From Oculatella sp. LEGE 06141 (GTDB lineage: Bacteria > Cyanobacteriota > Cyanobacteriia > Elainellales > Elainellaceae), in contig NZ_JADEWO010000007.1 of NCBI RefSeq assembly GCF_015207605.1, positions 62,001 to 126,000 on the forward strand: 64,000 nt of DNA, in the 5' to 3' direction. How positions within the stretch are numbered: position 1 is the first letter of the stretch; the number at the start of each line of letters is the position of its first letter. A model generated the notes under the pieces. It searched no databases, had not been told where the DNA came from, and was given only the letters and a program-made list of their open reading frames with translations. Positions 56,789 through 64,000 of the stretch are shown one piece after another. The position numbers were made by a program, and so were the translations under genes.

Positions 56789-58543
56789 TCAATCGCTATT
56801 GACCACAATCACTTCCTCCACTGCCGCCAGAGCAGAGTGATTATCTCGCCACATCTGGTCTAGATGAGTTGCTGGCATCGTGAGATACAACATATCACCT
56901 GGATTCAAGCTGATGTCCAGCAAATTCCAGCCATGAATCGTCTGGTATTTTGTTTCTAGGTAAAGTGGCACAAAGTCTGCGGCCATCGCTGCCTCTTTGA
57001 CTCGCTTGCCACAAAAGGGATGCTCTGGCGTGATCAGGGTGGCAAGCGCCACCCAGAGGCTATCAGCGGTCATGCCGTTGCCCAAGATCCGTCCGCCGAG
57101 AGCCGCTGCCGCAAACGAGGGAGCCGCCAGCTCGGTGGGGCTAAGGACGGCTTCAAAATCAAATACCTGCTGTGCTAGCGGTGCAAACTGGGGGTCTTGA
57201 TTTCGCACCACCACCGAAATTTTGGGAACCAGCCCTTTCGCTGTTAGCGCAATTTCCAGATTGGCAACATCGCTGCTGGTCACCGCAAGAACCGCTGTGG
57301 CTTTGGCAATGTTGGCCGCTTGTAGCGTAGCGGTAAGGCTGGCATCCCCCTGAATTACCGGAATTTTGAGCGATCGCACCACGTTTAAAAATCGGTTGTT
57401 GGCATCCTTTTCAATTACCACCATCTCGCAGCCATTGCTATGAAGCTGAGTCACCGTCTTGATGCCTAACCCCCCCAGGCCACAGATGATGTAATGATGG
57501 CGGTGAGGAATGCGAGCCGTACTCCAGAGTTGCTGGAAGCGAGTGCCTAAGACGAAATCGTTGAGCAGCGCATAGCAAATGCCGATCACGCCTGCCCCCA
57601 GCAACATCATCACCACCGTAAACAGTTTGATATTGGCCGGGGCATGTTCTGCTACGTCTTCTTTGCCGCCTGCGCCCGTAATCATACCAACCGAGAAATA
57701 CAGCGCATCTACAAACGCGATTTGGCTATTGGCTGCTGTGTAAGTTAATGTGGCGAACCAGATGGTGAGCAACAGTGCCATCAATACAAACACAGCAGGG
57801 CGAATGTGCTGCTGGAACTGACGCAAGCGGTTGACTAGCTCAACTAGCTTCAGCCGCAACGGCCGCTGCGTCGTCTGTATTTTGGGTTGGGTGGCAATAA
57901 TGAGCCGATCGCCCCGTTGTAACAGTTGCCCCCCCACCACGGCTGAGATCAAATCCATGCGGCTGTCCACTGGCAGATAGTAAATCAGCATCCGAGAGCG
58001 CTCATCCCACAGGTCAGCCAGCTTGCGCCCCCACCACGGATGATGTTCATCAATATATTCTTCGTGGATCGGCCAGGTTTGCTGAGACAGTTGCAGTTGC
58101 CCAATCGCCTTGTTACCCATAGCAACAAAGGCAAACACGGGAGCCGCCAATGCTGCCACGCTCATGCTGAAATGATGGGGCAATGACTGATCGAGGCGAT
58201 CGCCCAACCCGGTGTTAAACAACCGATTAATAATGCGAATGTGGGGGTTGAGTACCCGCGCCTGCATCAGCACCGCCAGATTCAGCGCATCATCACTAGA
58301 GGCCAGCACAAGTGCCTGTGCTTCTTTTACACCTGCCGCCAACAACACATCGGCTGTGCGAAGATCTCCTACAAGAATGCTGGCATCGGTATCATTTTTC
58401 ACGATGCTGGTGTCTGCGCCGACAATATCGGTGCAGAGAGGGCGATCGCTCACCCCCACCACTGACGCTCCCTGCTGCCTCAGCAAGCAAAAGATTTTGT
58501 ACCCAGTGCGACCCATGCCGCAAATAATGATTCGGGGTTTCAT
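56789..58543 (-). CDS. double-RCK potassium-channel-like protein with non-canonical filter
   Basis: 584 residues. A first TrkA-N (RCK) domain (1-145, GMGRTGYKIFCLL) and TrkA-C (about 165-222, RSRMLIYYLPVDSRMDLISA) precede two membrane helices (about 243-268 and 300-325). The pore loop reads FVDALYFSVGMITGAGGKED, so the TVGYG filter of potassium channels is replaced by TGAGG. A second TrkA-N domain (about 343-470, YIICGLGGLGIKTV) and TrkA-C follow. The RCK-channel-RCK order is inverted compared with usual MthK-type channels. Ion selectivity cannot be predicted. Confidence 0.9.
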   Translation of the reverse strand: MKPRIIICGMGRTGYKIFCLLRQQGASVVGVSDRPLCTDIVGADTSIVKNDTDASILVGDLRTADVLLAAGVKEAQALVLASSDDALNLAVLMQARVLNPHIRIINRLFNTGLGDRLDQSLPHHFSMSVAALAAPVFAFVAMGNKAIGQLQLSQQTWPIHEEYIDEHHPWWGRKLADLWDERSRMLIYYLPVDSRMDLISAVVGGQLLQRGDRLIIATQPKIQTTQRPLRLKLVELVNRLRQFQQHIRPAVFVLMALLLTIWFATLTYTAANSQIAFVDALYFSVGMITGAGGKEDVAEHAPANIKLFTVVMMLLGAGVIGICYALLNDFVLGTRFQQLWSTARIPHRHHYIICGLGGLGIKTVTQLHSNGCEMVVIEKDANNRFLNVVRSLKIPVIQGDASLTATLQAANIAKATAVLAVTSSDVANLEIALTAKGLVPKISVVVRNQDPQFAPLAQQVFDFEAVLSPTELAAPSFAAAALGGRILGNGMTADSLWVALATLITPEHPFCGKRVKEAAMAADFVPLYLETKYQTIHGWNLLDISLNPGDMLYLTMPATHLDQMWRDNHSALAAVEEVIVVNSD

Positions 58544-58678
58544 AATTCAGCCGGACGCGGGCAGCAGACGATTCGCTTAAGCCCTTATTGTTGGTCAGGC
58601 CAGGGTTAGGAACTGTAGTGAATACAACATTGTAGGCGATGGCAGATGGGAGATGGCAGGCAATAGTGCTGCCGCGCC

Positions 58679-59200
58679 TCACTCTGCCTCACTGGCTATA
58701 AAATCACCCGACTTGCCACCCGTTTTACTCAGCAGCCGAATCGCCTCAATTTGCATGGATTTCTCCAGCGCTTTGGCCATGTCATAGAGCGTCAGAGCCG
58801 CCACTGAAACCGCCGTTAACGCTTCCATCTCCACGCCCGTTTCGGCTTTCGTTTTCACCTCAGCTTCAATGTTGTATCCCGGCAACTGCGGATTGGGAGT
58901 AATCTGCACCTCTACTTTTTGAATGGGCAATGGATGACACAGCGGAATCAGATTTGCCGTTTGCTTGGCTGCCATAATGCCTGCAAGTCGAGCCGTGCCA
59001 ATCACATCGCCCTTAGGCGCATTCCCTGCCTCAATCGCGGCCAGGGTTTCGGGCTGCATGCGTACTTGTCCTGCGGCGATCGCCGTCCGTATGGTTGCCC
59101 GTTTCGCTGAAACATCCACCATTTGCGCTTGCCCCTGCGGATCGAGATGGGACAGGGCTTGAGCAGACAACTGAGACGAGATATTGGAATCGTGTGACAT
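58679..59200 (-). CDS. moaC: cyclic pyranopterin monophosphate synthase MoaC
   Basis: About 173 residues from the ATG at 59200 (MSHDSN). The MoaC core includes [46 protein letters not shown] (catalytic loop), [21 protein letters not shown] and [12 protein letters not shown]. The enzyme makes cyclic pyranopterin monophosphate, the first stable intermediate of molybdenum cofactor synthesis, with MoaA. moaA is not adjacent. The tRNA-Arg gene lies upstream on the opposite strand. Confidence 0.97.
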   Translation of the reverse strand: MSHDSNISSQLSAQALSHLDPQGQAQMVDVSAKRATIRTAIAAGQVRMQPETLAAIEAGNAPKGDVIGTARLAGIMAAKQTANLIPLCHPLPIQKVEVQITPNPQLPGYNIEAEVKTKAETGVEMEALTAVSVAALTLYDMAKALEKSMQIEAIRLLSKTGGKSGDFIASEAE

Positions 59201-59237
59201 GTTTCTCAAAGGTGTGGTAATATAAAACTCTTGACGA

Positions 59238-59311
59238 GGGCTTGTAGCTCAGTGGACTAGAGCACGTGGCTACGGACCACGGTGTCGGGGGTTCGAATCC
59301 CTCCTAGCCCG
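59238..59311 (+). tRNA. tRNA-Arg (anticodon ACG)
   Basis: Acceptor stem GGGCTTG/CTAGCCC (one T-T mismatch at pair 6-67), D loop TAGCTCAGTGGACTAGAG, anticodon stem CGTGG/CCACG with loop CTACGGA giving ACG, and T arm GGGGGTTCGAATCCC. CCA is not encoded. 74 bases including the discriminator G. Confidence 0.96.
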
Positions 59312-59451
59312 TTTAACAGGACACTGTAGGAGAGGGTTATGGGTGGATCTGCAAAGGTTCCACCCGTTTTGTTATGGTTGCCCTTCCTGGTAAAACAGGA
59401 TCGCATCCGGCCATACAAACTACCAGGCTAATTGAAACGCCTGAAACAGAA

Positions 59452-59477
59452 AAACCAGAGCGAATTCGCTCTGGTTT
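59452..59477 (-). terminator. perfect palindromic terminator of the small minus-strand gene
   Basis: AAACCAGAGCGAA and its exact reverse complement TTCGCTCTGGTTT are adjacent (26-base palindrome). On the minus strand the hairpin is followed by TTTTTCTGTTTC, so it ends the transcript of the gene that stops at 59518; on the plus strand it may also stop read-through from the tRNA. Confidence 0.75.
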
Positions 59478-59517
59478 AACCTTTACTTGAGGATAAACAG
59501 CTCATCACCAAATTGGC

Positions 59518-59712
59518 TTAGAGCGCTTGACGAGACACAAATTTTTCAAAGTTAGCCTGGGTTTGATGGAGCAACTGTTCACGACTGTCAACGGTCTGAG
59601 TAAGAGTAGGGACTAAATTACGAGCTTGTAGCGTCATGTGGAGTTGTAGATGGGCTACATACTCGCTGAAGTCTTCCCGCAGTGCCAGATTTTGATCAGA
59701 ATGCAAAGCCAA
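59518..59712 (-). CDS. small hypothetical protein
   Basis: 64 residues from a TTG at 59712, chosen because GAGAGGAAG lies about seven bases upstream; an in-frame GTG at 59766 would give 82 residues but has no ribosome-binding site in view. The protein is helical and polar (ALREDFSEYVAHLQLHMTLQ, DSREQLLHQTQANFEKFV), with no known domain. A strong terminator follows, which supports it as a real gene. Confidence 0.55.
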   Translation of the reverse strand: MALHSDQNLALREDFSEYVAHLQLHMTLQARNLVPTLTQTVDSREQLLHQTQANFEKFVSRQAL

Positions 59713-59844
59713 GGTGTTCTTCCTCTCTAAACGTTGCTGGTAGGTCAACGTTATTGAACGTATCACGCAAGGTAAACCTGCTTTGGAAATTGCAATGAAG
59801 CGTTACGCTTTTGGCATCATCTGTTGAAAAGCGTAATCAATGGC

Positions 59845-60639
59845 TTAACCGGTACGTCTGGCGGATTTGCCAAAACTCTTTAGCCCGGTCCAGCTAACAA
59901 TCAAATAGCCGATCGCCAGTAGCAGGCTACCAATCCCAATCCGCAACCCCGATTTCAGAGCGCTAATTCTAGCCTGTCCGAGGGCTTGCTGTTTCTCAAC
60001 GCCAATCTGGGTTTGCAATTGAGTTCGCAATTGGTCTACTTGCTGATCCAAATAGGTATCTAACGCCTGCGGATTTTGCTGGAACTGGCGCAACAAATCG
60101 GCCTGTTCCTGGGGAAGTTGACCACTGGCGATCGCCTGATCAAGCTGATCTGGATTGGCTAACAGTTGCCCAATCTGGGCACGCCGCTGGGTTAATTCAC
60201 CGCTCAAGCGGTTGTCTAGCTCTGCTTCAGCTTGGGTTGCCCGTTGGTCAATTTGTTGCACAAATTGCTGTTGACTTAACCGAACATTGTTGAGGTGAAA
60301 CGGAAACAAAATTAGATAAAACAGCCCCAGAATGCCAGCAAGCAGCAGTGCCCAAAAGCGCAGCGATTGCCATGCTTTGCGCCGTCCCCCCGTGCGGCGA
60401 GTCCCATCAAACCAGAATCCAGTAAACAACAGTGCTAGCCCCACTAATGGCACAATTCCGCGATCGACAACTGCCTCTGTAAAGTTGACGCGCCATTCTG
60501 TATTCAGCGGTTGAAACGGCAGTGGCACAACGATGATGTCGAGCAATGCCGCCAGAATAATGACGATGCCTACCGTTTTTAAGATGAGGGCGATCAGTGC
60601 AGAATTTGAGCGGCTACTGGATGCTTTAGAAGAAGTCAT
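59845..60639 (-). CDS. HpsJ-like membrane protein
   Basis: 264 residues with four membrane helices (about 17-38, 60-80, 92-113, 232-252) and a long coiled coil (about 120-225, rich in Gln and Leu, for example DLLRQFQQNPQALDTYLDQQ) between the third and fourth. The Ser-rich N-terminus and the layout match HpsJ-type proteins associated with hormogonium polysaccharide secretion in filamentous cyanobacteria. No other hps gene is adjacent. The assignment rests on the layout and overall resemblance. Confidence 0.7.
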   Translation of the reverse strand: MTSSKASSSRSNSALIALILKTVGIVIILAALLDIIVVPLPFQPLNTEWRVNFTEAVVDRGIVPLVGLALLFTGFWFDGTRRTGGRRKAWQSLRFWALLLAGILGLFYLILFPFHLNNVRLSQQQFVQQIDQRATQAEAELDNRLSGELTQRRAQIGQLLANPDQLDQAIASGQLPQEQADLLRQFQQNPQALDTYLDQQVDQLRTQLQTQIGVEKQQALGQARISALKSGLRIGIGSLLLAIGYLIVSWTGLKSFGKSARRTG

Positions 60640-60888
60640 GGTGAGGCTATATCCACATACAAATCAGTTTGTTTTAGTTCGCAGGTGAACTGACAACGCA
60701 ATTAACCATTATGCTCCTGGTTTTGGCCACTGCCATCAGCAGTCTCATCAGGATCGCAGCTTAACGGTTCGTGATTCAAGTTAGTCGTTCAAGGGGGCTG
60801 AATCTGGGTAAGCAATCTGCTAGGGTCTTGAGAGAGGGTTTGGCATTCAACAAAGCCTCTGAGCATAGCATTTCTACTGCCCTAACTG

Positions 60889-61617
60889 ATGAACACTACC
60901 GTAGAAGTTTTACCGGATAAGACTGCATTAATTCAGCGATCGCTCGACCTTGTCTTAACTAAGCTGCAATCGGCTATTGCTGAACGAGGACGGTTCACCA
61001 TCGCCTTGTCAGGCGGCAGTACTCCTAAGCCATTGTACGAGGCGATCGCAACTCAATCTCTGCCCTGGGACAAAATCCATGTTTTTTGGGGCGATGAGCG
61101 GTACGTTCCTGCCGACCATCCCGATAGTAACGAGCGGATGGCGCGTCAAGCCTGGTTGGATCAAGTACCGATCCCGGCGGCTAATATTCATGCCATGCCC
61201 ACCGATGAGGCCGATCCGGTGGATGCTGCTCAAAAACATGAACAGCAACTTCAGCAGTTTTTTCAGCTTCAGCCGGGGCAGTTTCCTACCCTGGATTTGA
61301 TTTTGTTAGGAATTGGGGATGATGCCCATACTGCCTCGCTGTTTCCGCATACAGAGGCGCTACAGGTGCACGATCGCCTCATCACCGTGGGCAATAAGGA
61401 TGGACAGCCTCGTATCACCTTCACGGCACCGTTAATTAACCACGCGCGCTGTGTGGCCTTTATGGTGGCTGGAGCCAGTAAGCAAACCGCCTTAAGCCAA
61501 ATTTTTGCGCCAACGGCTGACGAGATGACGTATCCGGCGCGGTTAATTCAGCCGGAAGGCGAGTTATGGTGGCTGCTCGACCAGGCCGCAGGTGAAACGA
61601 TACCTGCCATTGCTTAG
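60889..61617 (+). CDS. pgl: 6-phosphogluconolactonase
   Basis: 242 residues, the usual length. Signatures: TIALSGGSTPKPLYEAIA, HVFWGDERYVPADHPDSNERMA, PTLDLILLGIGDDAHTASLFP and RITFTAPLINHARCVAFMVAG. The enzyme hydrolyses 6-phosphogluconolactone in the oxidative pentose phosphate pathway, the main dark carbon route in cyanobacteria. It stands alone; zwf and gnd are not in the window. Confidence 0.95.
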   Translation: MNTTVEVLPDKTALIQRSLDLVLTKLQSAIAERGRFTIALSGGSTPKPLYEAIATQSLPWDKIHVFWGDERYVPADHPDSNERMARQAWLDQVPIPAANIHAMPTDEADPVDAAQKHEQQLQQFFQLQPGQFPTLDLILLGIGDDAHTASLFPHTEALQVHDRLITVGNKDGQPRITFTAPLINHARCVAFMVAGASKQTALSQIFAPTADEMTYPARLIQPEGELWWLLDQAAGETIPAIA

Positions 61618-61964
61618 TTTCCTGCAAACCTTGGTATTAACAGGGGCAAGTGTTGGGGTGGGGTTAGCTGGGTGCGCCAAACCTCCCTGTTGATTGAGAA
61701 CGGTGCATGTCAAAAATTATTGAGTGCCCGATCGTCGTTGTTGGAAGACGTGAAAGTTAAAATTAAAACATCCATAGACTTACCGTCAGGCGCAATAGTT
61801 GCCAACCAATTGCTGGCTTGACCCACTCTCAGGGTAGGGAACTTCTATCAGCCTATGGCTGACTCAATCATTGAAGCCTTGATTCAAATGGATTGGTCAA
61901 TTAGAATCATCCTTCCCTTGAGTCAAACTGAATTTACGATTGTGGTGACACGAGGGAAAACTGC
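61618..61964. other. intergenic region, no gene recognised
   Basis: 347 bases between pgl and the zinc-ribbon FHA gene, on the same strand. No repeat, RNA or terminator with a T-run was recognised. Confidence 0.6.
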
Positions 61965-62765
61965 ATGATTGTCTGCCCCAATTGCACTCATCAAAATCCA
62001 GATGGAGCAATTCAATGTGAAGCGTGCTATACGCCTCTACCCGCGATGACAACCTGTCCGAACTGCGGTTCTGCCATTCAAACTGATGCTAGCTTTTGTG
62101 GTCAGTGTGGTTTCAATTTACGAACCGCTGCGGCTGCGGATGAAGAAGCTGCCACCTCTACGGCTCAAACGGCTTCTCCTGATTTTGACATTCCGGATTT
62201 GTCATTGCCTGAACCGTTAGTTGCTCCTGATCCTCTGCTGGAAAATCTGCCGCCCCCGCCCCCGGTGGGTACAGAAGCGATCGCGGCTAATTCAGAACCG
62301 ATGCTCAGCGAACCGCCACCACCACCGCCACCGCCACCACCAACGCAGCAATCGCCGGTGGTGCCACAGCCGGTGGTGGCTGCCCCTGCCGCCAGTGCGC
62401 CTGCCAGCGGAGGAGACTATCACACGCAACTCCAAACCATTACGGCTCGATTGCTCCACGTTCAAACGAGTCGTCCGATCGAGTTGCCTCAAAATCTTTC
62501 GGTGGTTCACATCGGTAAGCCTAACGATCGCGTTCCTCCAGATATTGATGTATCAGGCTTTCCCAATTCTGAAATCGTGTCTCGTATTCATGCGGATATT
62601 CGTTTGGAAGGAGACAGTTACTACCTGGAAGATGTCGGAAGTTCTAACGGCACGTACATCAACAACCTGCCGTTGCCCGTGGGCAACCGTCACCGCTTAC
62701 GACCGGGCGATCGCATTGCGTTAGGGAAAGGTGACAAAATGACGTTTCTGTTTCAGCTAGCATAA
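61965..62765 (+). CDS. double zinc-ribbon protein with C-terminal FHA domain
   Basis: 266 residues. Two zinc ribbons: CPNCTHQNPDGAIQCEACYT (4-22) and CPNCGSAIQ...FCGQCGFNL (31-52). A Pro-rich linker (about 90-150, with runs of eight or more prolines) leads to an FHA domain (about 160-265) with IVSRIHADIRLEGDSYYLED and DVGSSNGTYINNLPL, which bind phosphothreonine. The Arg of the usual GR motif is Lys (HIGKPND). Such proteins act as phospho-dependent scaffolds downstream of Ser/Thr kinases; none is in the window. Starts ATG. Confidence 0.88.
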   Translation: MIVCPNCTHQNPDGAIQCEACYTPLPAMTTCPNCGSAIQTDASFCGQCGFNLRTAAAADEEAATSTAQTASPDFDIPDLSLPEPLVAPDPLLENLPPPPPVGTEAIAANSEPMLSEPPPPPPPPPPTQQSPVVPQPVVAAPAASAPASGGDYHTQLQTITARLLHVQTSRPIELPQNLSVVHIGKPNDRVPPDIDVSGFPNSEIVSRIHADIRLEGDSYYLEDVGSSNGTYINNLPLPVGNRHRLRPGDRIALGKGDKMTFLFQLA

Positions 62766-62798
62766 TCTGAGATGCGGTTAGCGCGGCTTTAGCCATTT

Positions 62799-62862
62799 CT
62801 CCAGTCCGTCCGTTTAGTTTGCAAACTAAACGATGTCTTAGAATCGCCTCTGTGGACTGGAG
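62799..62862. repeat. nested inverted repeats between the FHA genes
   Basis: A perfect 22-base palindrome, CGTTTAGTTTG/CAAACTAAACG (62811-62832), lies inside an outer 9-bp inverted repeat, CTCCAGTCC (62799-62807) and GGACTGGAG (62854-62862). No T-run follows. Confidence 0.8.
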
Positions 62863-63002
62863 CGAACGGTCTAAGTCCGCTATGCTGTTTAACGCTTAGT
62901 GAAGAAGTGATTGGTTTTACTTCAAACGCGGCAATCTATGGAGATGGATTTCATCCATCGGGTTTGGTCTGAGTTCCCTTATCAAGATTGTGCAATAACC
63001 GT

Positions 63003-63449
63003 GTGATTACCTTGACTCTCCTGCATCCGGTTCAGCAAACGCCGGTTCAAGTATGGACGTTTGAAAACGAGTCCATCATCCGTATTGGTCGAGCGACGGA
63101 CAATCAGGTGATTCTCTACAGTGCTGTGGTGTCGCGACACCACGTTGAGTTGCGGCGAATTGGAAACAGTTGGGAAATGGTGAATTTAGGCTCAAACGGA
63201 ACGTACTTTAACGGCAAACGAGTGACTCAGGTACCCGTAGTGGATGGTGCCATCATTCGGCTGGCTCGCTCTGGCCCTAATATTCAAATTCGTCTGGGGG
63301 AAGCGGCTCTCAAAGATTTGCCTGGAACGAGTGGGATCGATCGCTCCATTGCTGGGCAACCTGCTTCTCCGCTGAACCCCACGGAGATTACGAATCAGAG
63401 CCAGCCTGAAGCTGCCAGGGTTTTAAAGGCGGCGGGCTGGGCTGCCTAG
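63003..63449 (+). CDS. FHA-domain protein
   Basis: About 148 residues from the GTG at 63003 (VITLTLLHPVQQ); a TTG at 62988 would add five. A single FHA domain fills residues 1-100: IIRIGRATDNQVILYSAVVSRHHVEL (with the GR, SRH and following strand), then NLGSNGTYFNGKRV, all phosphothreonine-binding residues present. A short polar C-terminal tail follows. It is the second FHA gene in a row, about 240 bases after the zinc-ribbon FHA gene, and precedes the LRAT-domain gene. Confidence 0.85.
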   Translation: MITLTLLHPVQQTPVQVWTFENESIIRIGRATDNQVILYSAVVSRHHVELRRIGNSWEMVNLGSNGTYFNGKRVTQVPVVDGAIIRLARSGPNIQIRLGEAALKDLPGTSGIDRSIAGQPASPLNPTEITNQSQPEAARVLKAAGWAA

Positions 63450-63548
63450 AAATAAAATAGGGCAAGCAGAAACCTCTTAAGGCTAGACGGTAGCCTGGGG
63501 GGTGGGTATAGTGCAGGCAAAGGACAGTCGCGTTAATCCTTGTTAGTT

Positions 63549-64000
63549 ATGGCACGTGGAGACCAAATTTATGTGATGCGGCCTCTGATGGGGATGGATG
63601 GAGTGTACGAGCATCACGGAATTGATTGTGGAGATGGTACGGTTATTCATTACCGTAAGACGGATGTGGCTACGGTTGCTCGTACGTCGATCGCCTCGTT
63701 TGCCAATGGGCAGCCAATTTATGTAAAGCGCCCTGCGGTTGCGTTCATTCCAGATGTGGTGATTGAGCGAGCCGAGAGCCGTTTGGGTGAGCAGACTTAT
63801 AATCTCGTTTTTAACAACTGCGAACATTTTGCGAACTGGTGCAAGACGGGTAGAAGTGAAAGCCAGCAGTTGGCTAACTATGGATTCACTCATGCCTGGT
63901 TGAATACGCCTGATTCGCAACGGGTGATTGCATCGATCGCGCAGGAAACGGAGCCAGCGACAGCGATGGGGTTGTTCAATCAGGCGATGGGGAATATGGC
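63549..64000 (+). CDS. LRAT-domain protein, 3' truncated by window end
   Basis: Open from the ATG at 63549 to the last base (150 codons). The LRAT/NlpC-P60-like fold has the catalytic His in YEHHGIDCGDGTVIHY and the nucleophilic Cys in NLVFNNCEHFANWCKTG, the H-box/NCEHF signature of the family. The family includes acyltransferases and phospholipases; bacterial members have unknown or diverse roles. Downstream residues beyond the domain (ANYGFTHAWLNTP) are polar. It follows the FHA gene by 99 bases on the same strand. Confidence 0.85.
   Translation, partial: MARGDQIYVMRPLMGMDGVYEHHGIDCGDGTVIHYRKTDVATVARTSIASFANGQPIYVKRPAVAFIPDVVIERAESRLGEQTYNLVFNNCEHFANWCKTGRSESQQLANYGFTHAWLNTPDSQRVIASIAQETEPATAMGLFNQAMGNM

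Overview
The window is cyanobacterial chromosome, most likely from a filamentous lineage. The evidence is dense HIP1-type octamers (GCGATCGC and close variants) in and between genes, a complete kaiABC clock locus, plant/cyanobacterial families (UPF0182, DUF565/Ycf20, DUF502, DUF2358, Get3d with an alpha-crystallin tail, the D-glycerate 3-kinase of photorespiration), and an HpsJ-like protein of the kind tied to hormogonium polysaccharide secretion. No prophage, integrase, IS transposase or CRISPR array was seen; the mobile-looking material is limited to short palindromic dispersed repeats.

Layout. 1-9.6 kb: a truncated DUF2993 lipid-binding-like gene, a GerMN-domain membrane protein, an arsR/get3d pair, DUF2358, a WecA/TagO-type sugar-phosphate transferase, cinA, DUF389, a catalase-like haem protein and a coiled-coil protein. 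9.6-16.2 kb: two TPP riboswitches, one before a sodium:solute symporter and one before thiC, enclosing a Uma2-family gene, a DUF4394 protein, a Pepco-like small protein and a cupin. 16.2-27.8 kb: a LURP-one-like protein, a CASTOR/POLLUX-like channel bracketed by two copies of a palindromic repeat, a 1048-residue membrane-anchored protein with seven internal repeats, UPF0182, a class-I amidotransferase-like hydrolase and a CadD-type transporter. 27.8-38.2 kb: ChaN, a family-2 glycosyltransferase, DUF502-nusB-ftsY, glycerate kinase, DUF565 and an ArnT-like glycosyltransferase. 38.2-46.2 kb: a large hybrid histidine kinase with three receiver-like domains, divergent from kaiA-kaiB-kaiC, then two stress-type genes (BON and YflT-like). 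46.4-64 kb: SGNH hydrolase and NUDIX (translationally coupled), a SagB/ThcOx tandem nitroreductase, an alpha/beta hydrolase, gatA, a beta-lactamase-fold serine hydrolase coupled to a small membrane protein, an HD hydrolase, a double-RCK channel with a non-canonical filter, moaC, tRNA-Arg(ACG), an HpsJ-like protein, 6-phosphogluconolactonase, and a right-end group of two FHA proteins and an LRAT-domain gene cut by the window end.

Functional links. Thiamine supply is visible as thiC plus a separate TPP-riboswitch-controlled symporter that is a good candidate thiamine or precursor importer. The clock locus carries all three core genes with every KaiC phosphosite conserved at the standard numbering. 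The divergent kinase, with an Asp-less receiver domain, recalls the CikA pseudo-receiver and is the most interesting candidate for a clock-linked signalling component. Secretion and translation housekeeping (ftsY, nusB, gatA), central carbon metabolism (pgl, glycerate kinase) and cofactor synthesis (thiC, moaC) make up the ordinary background.
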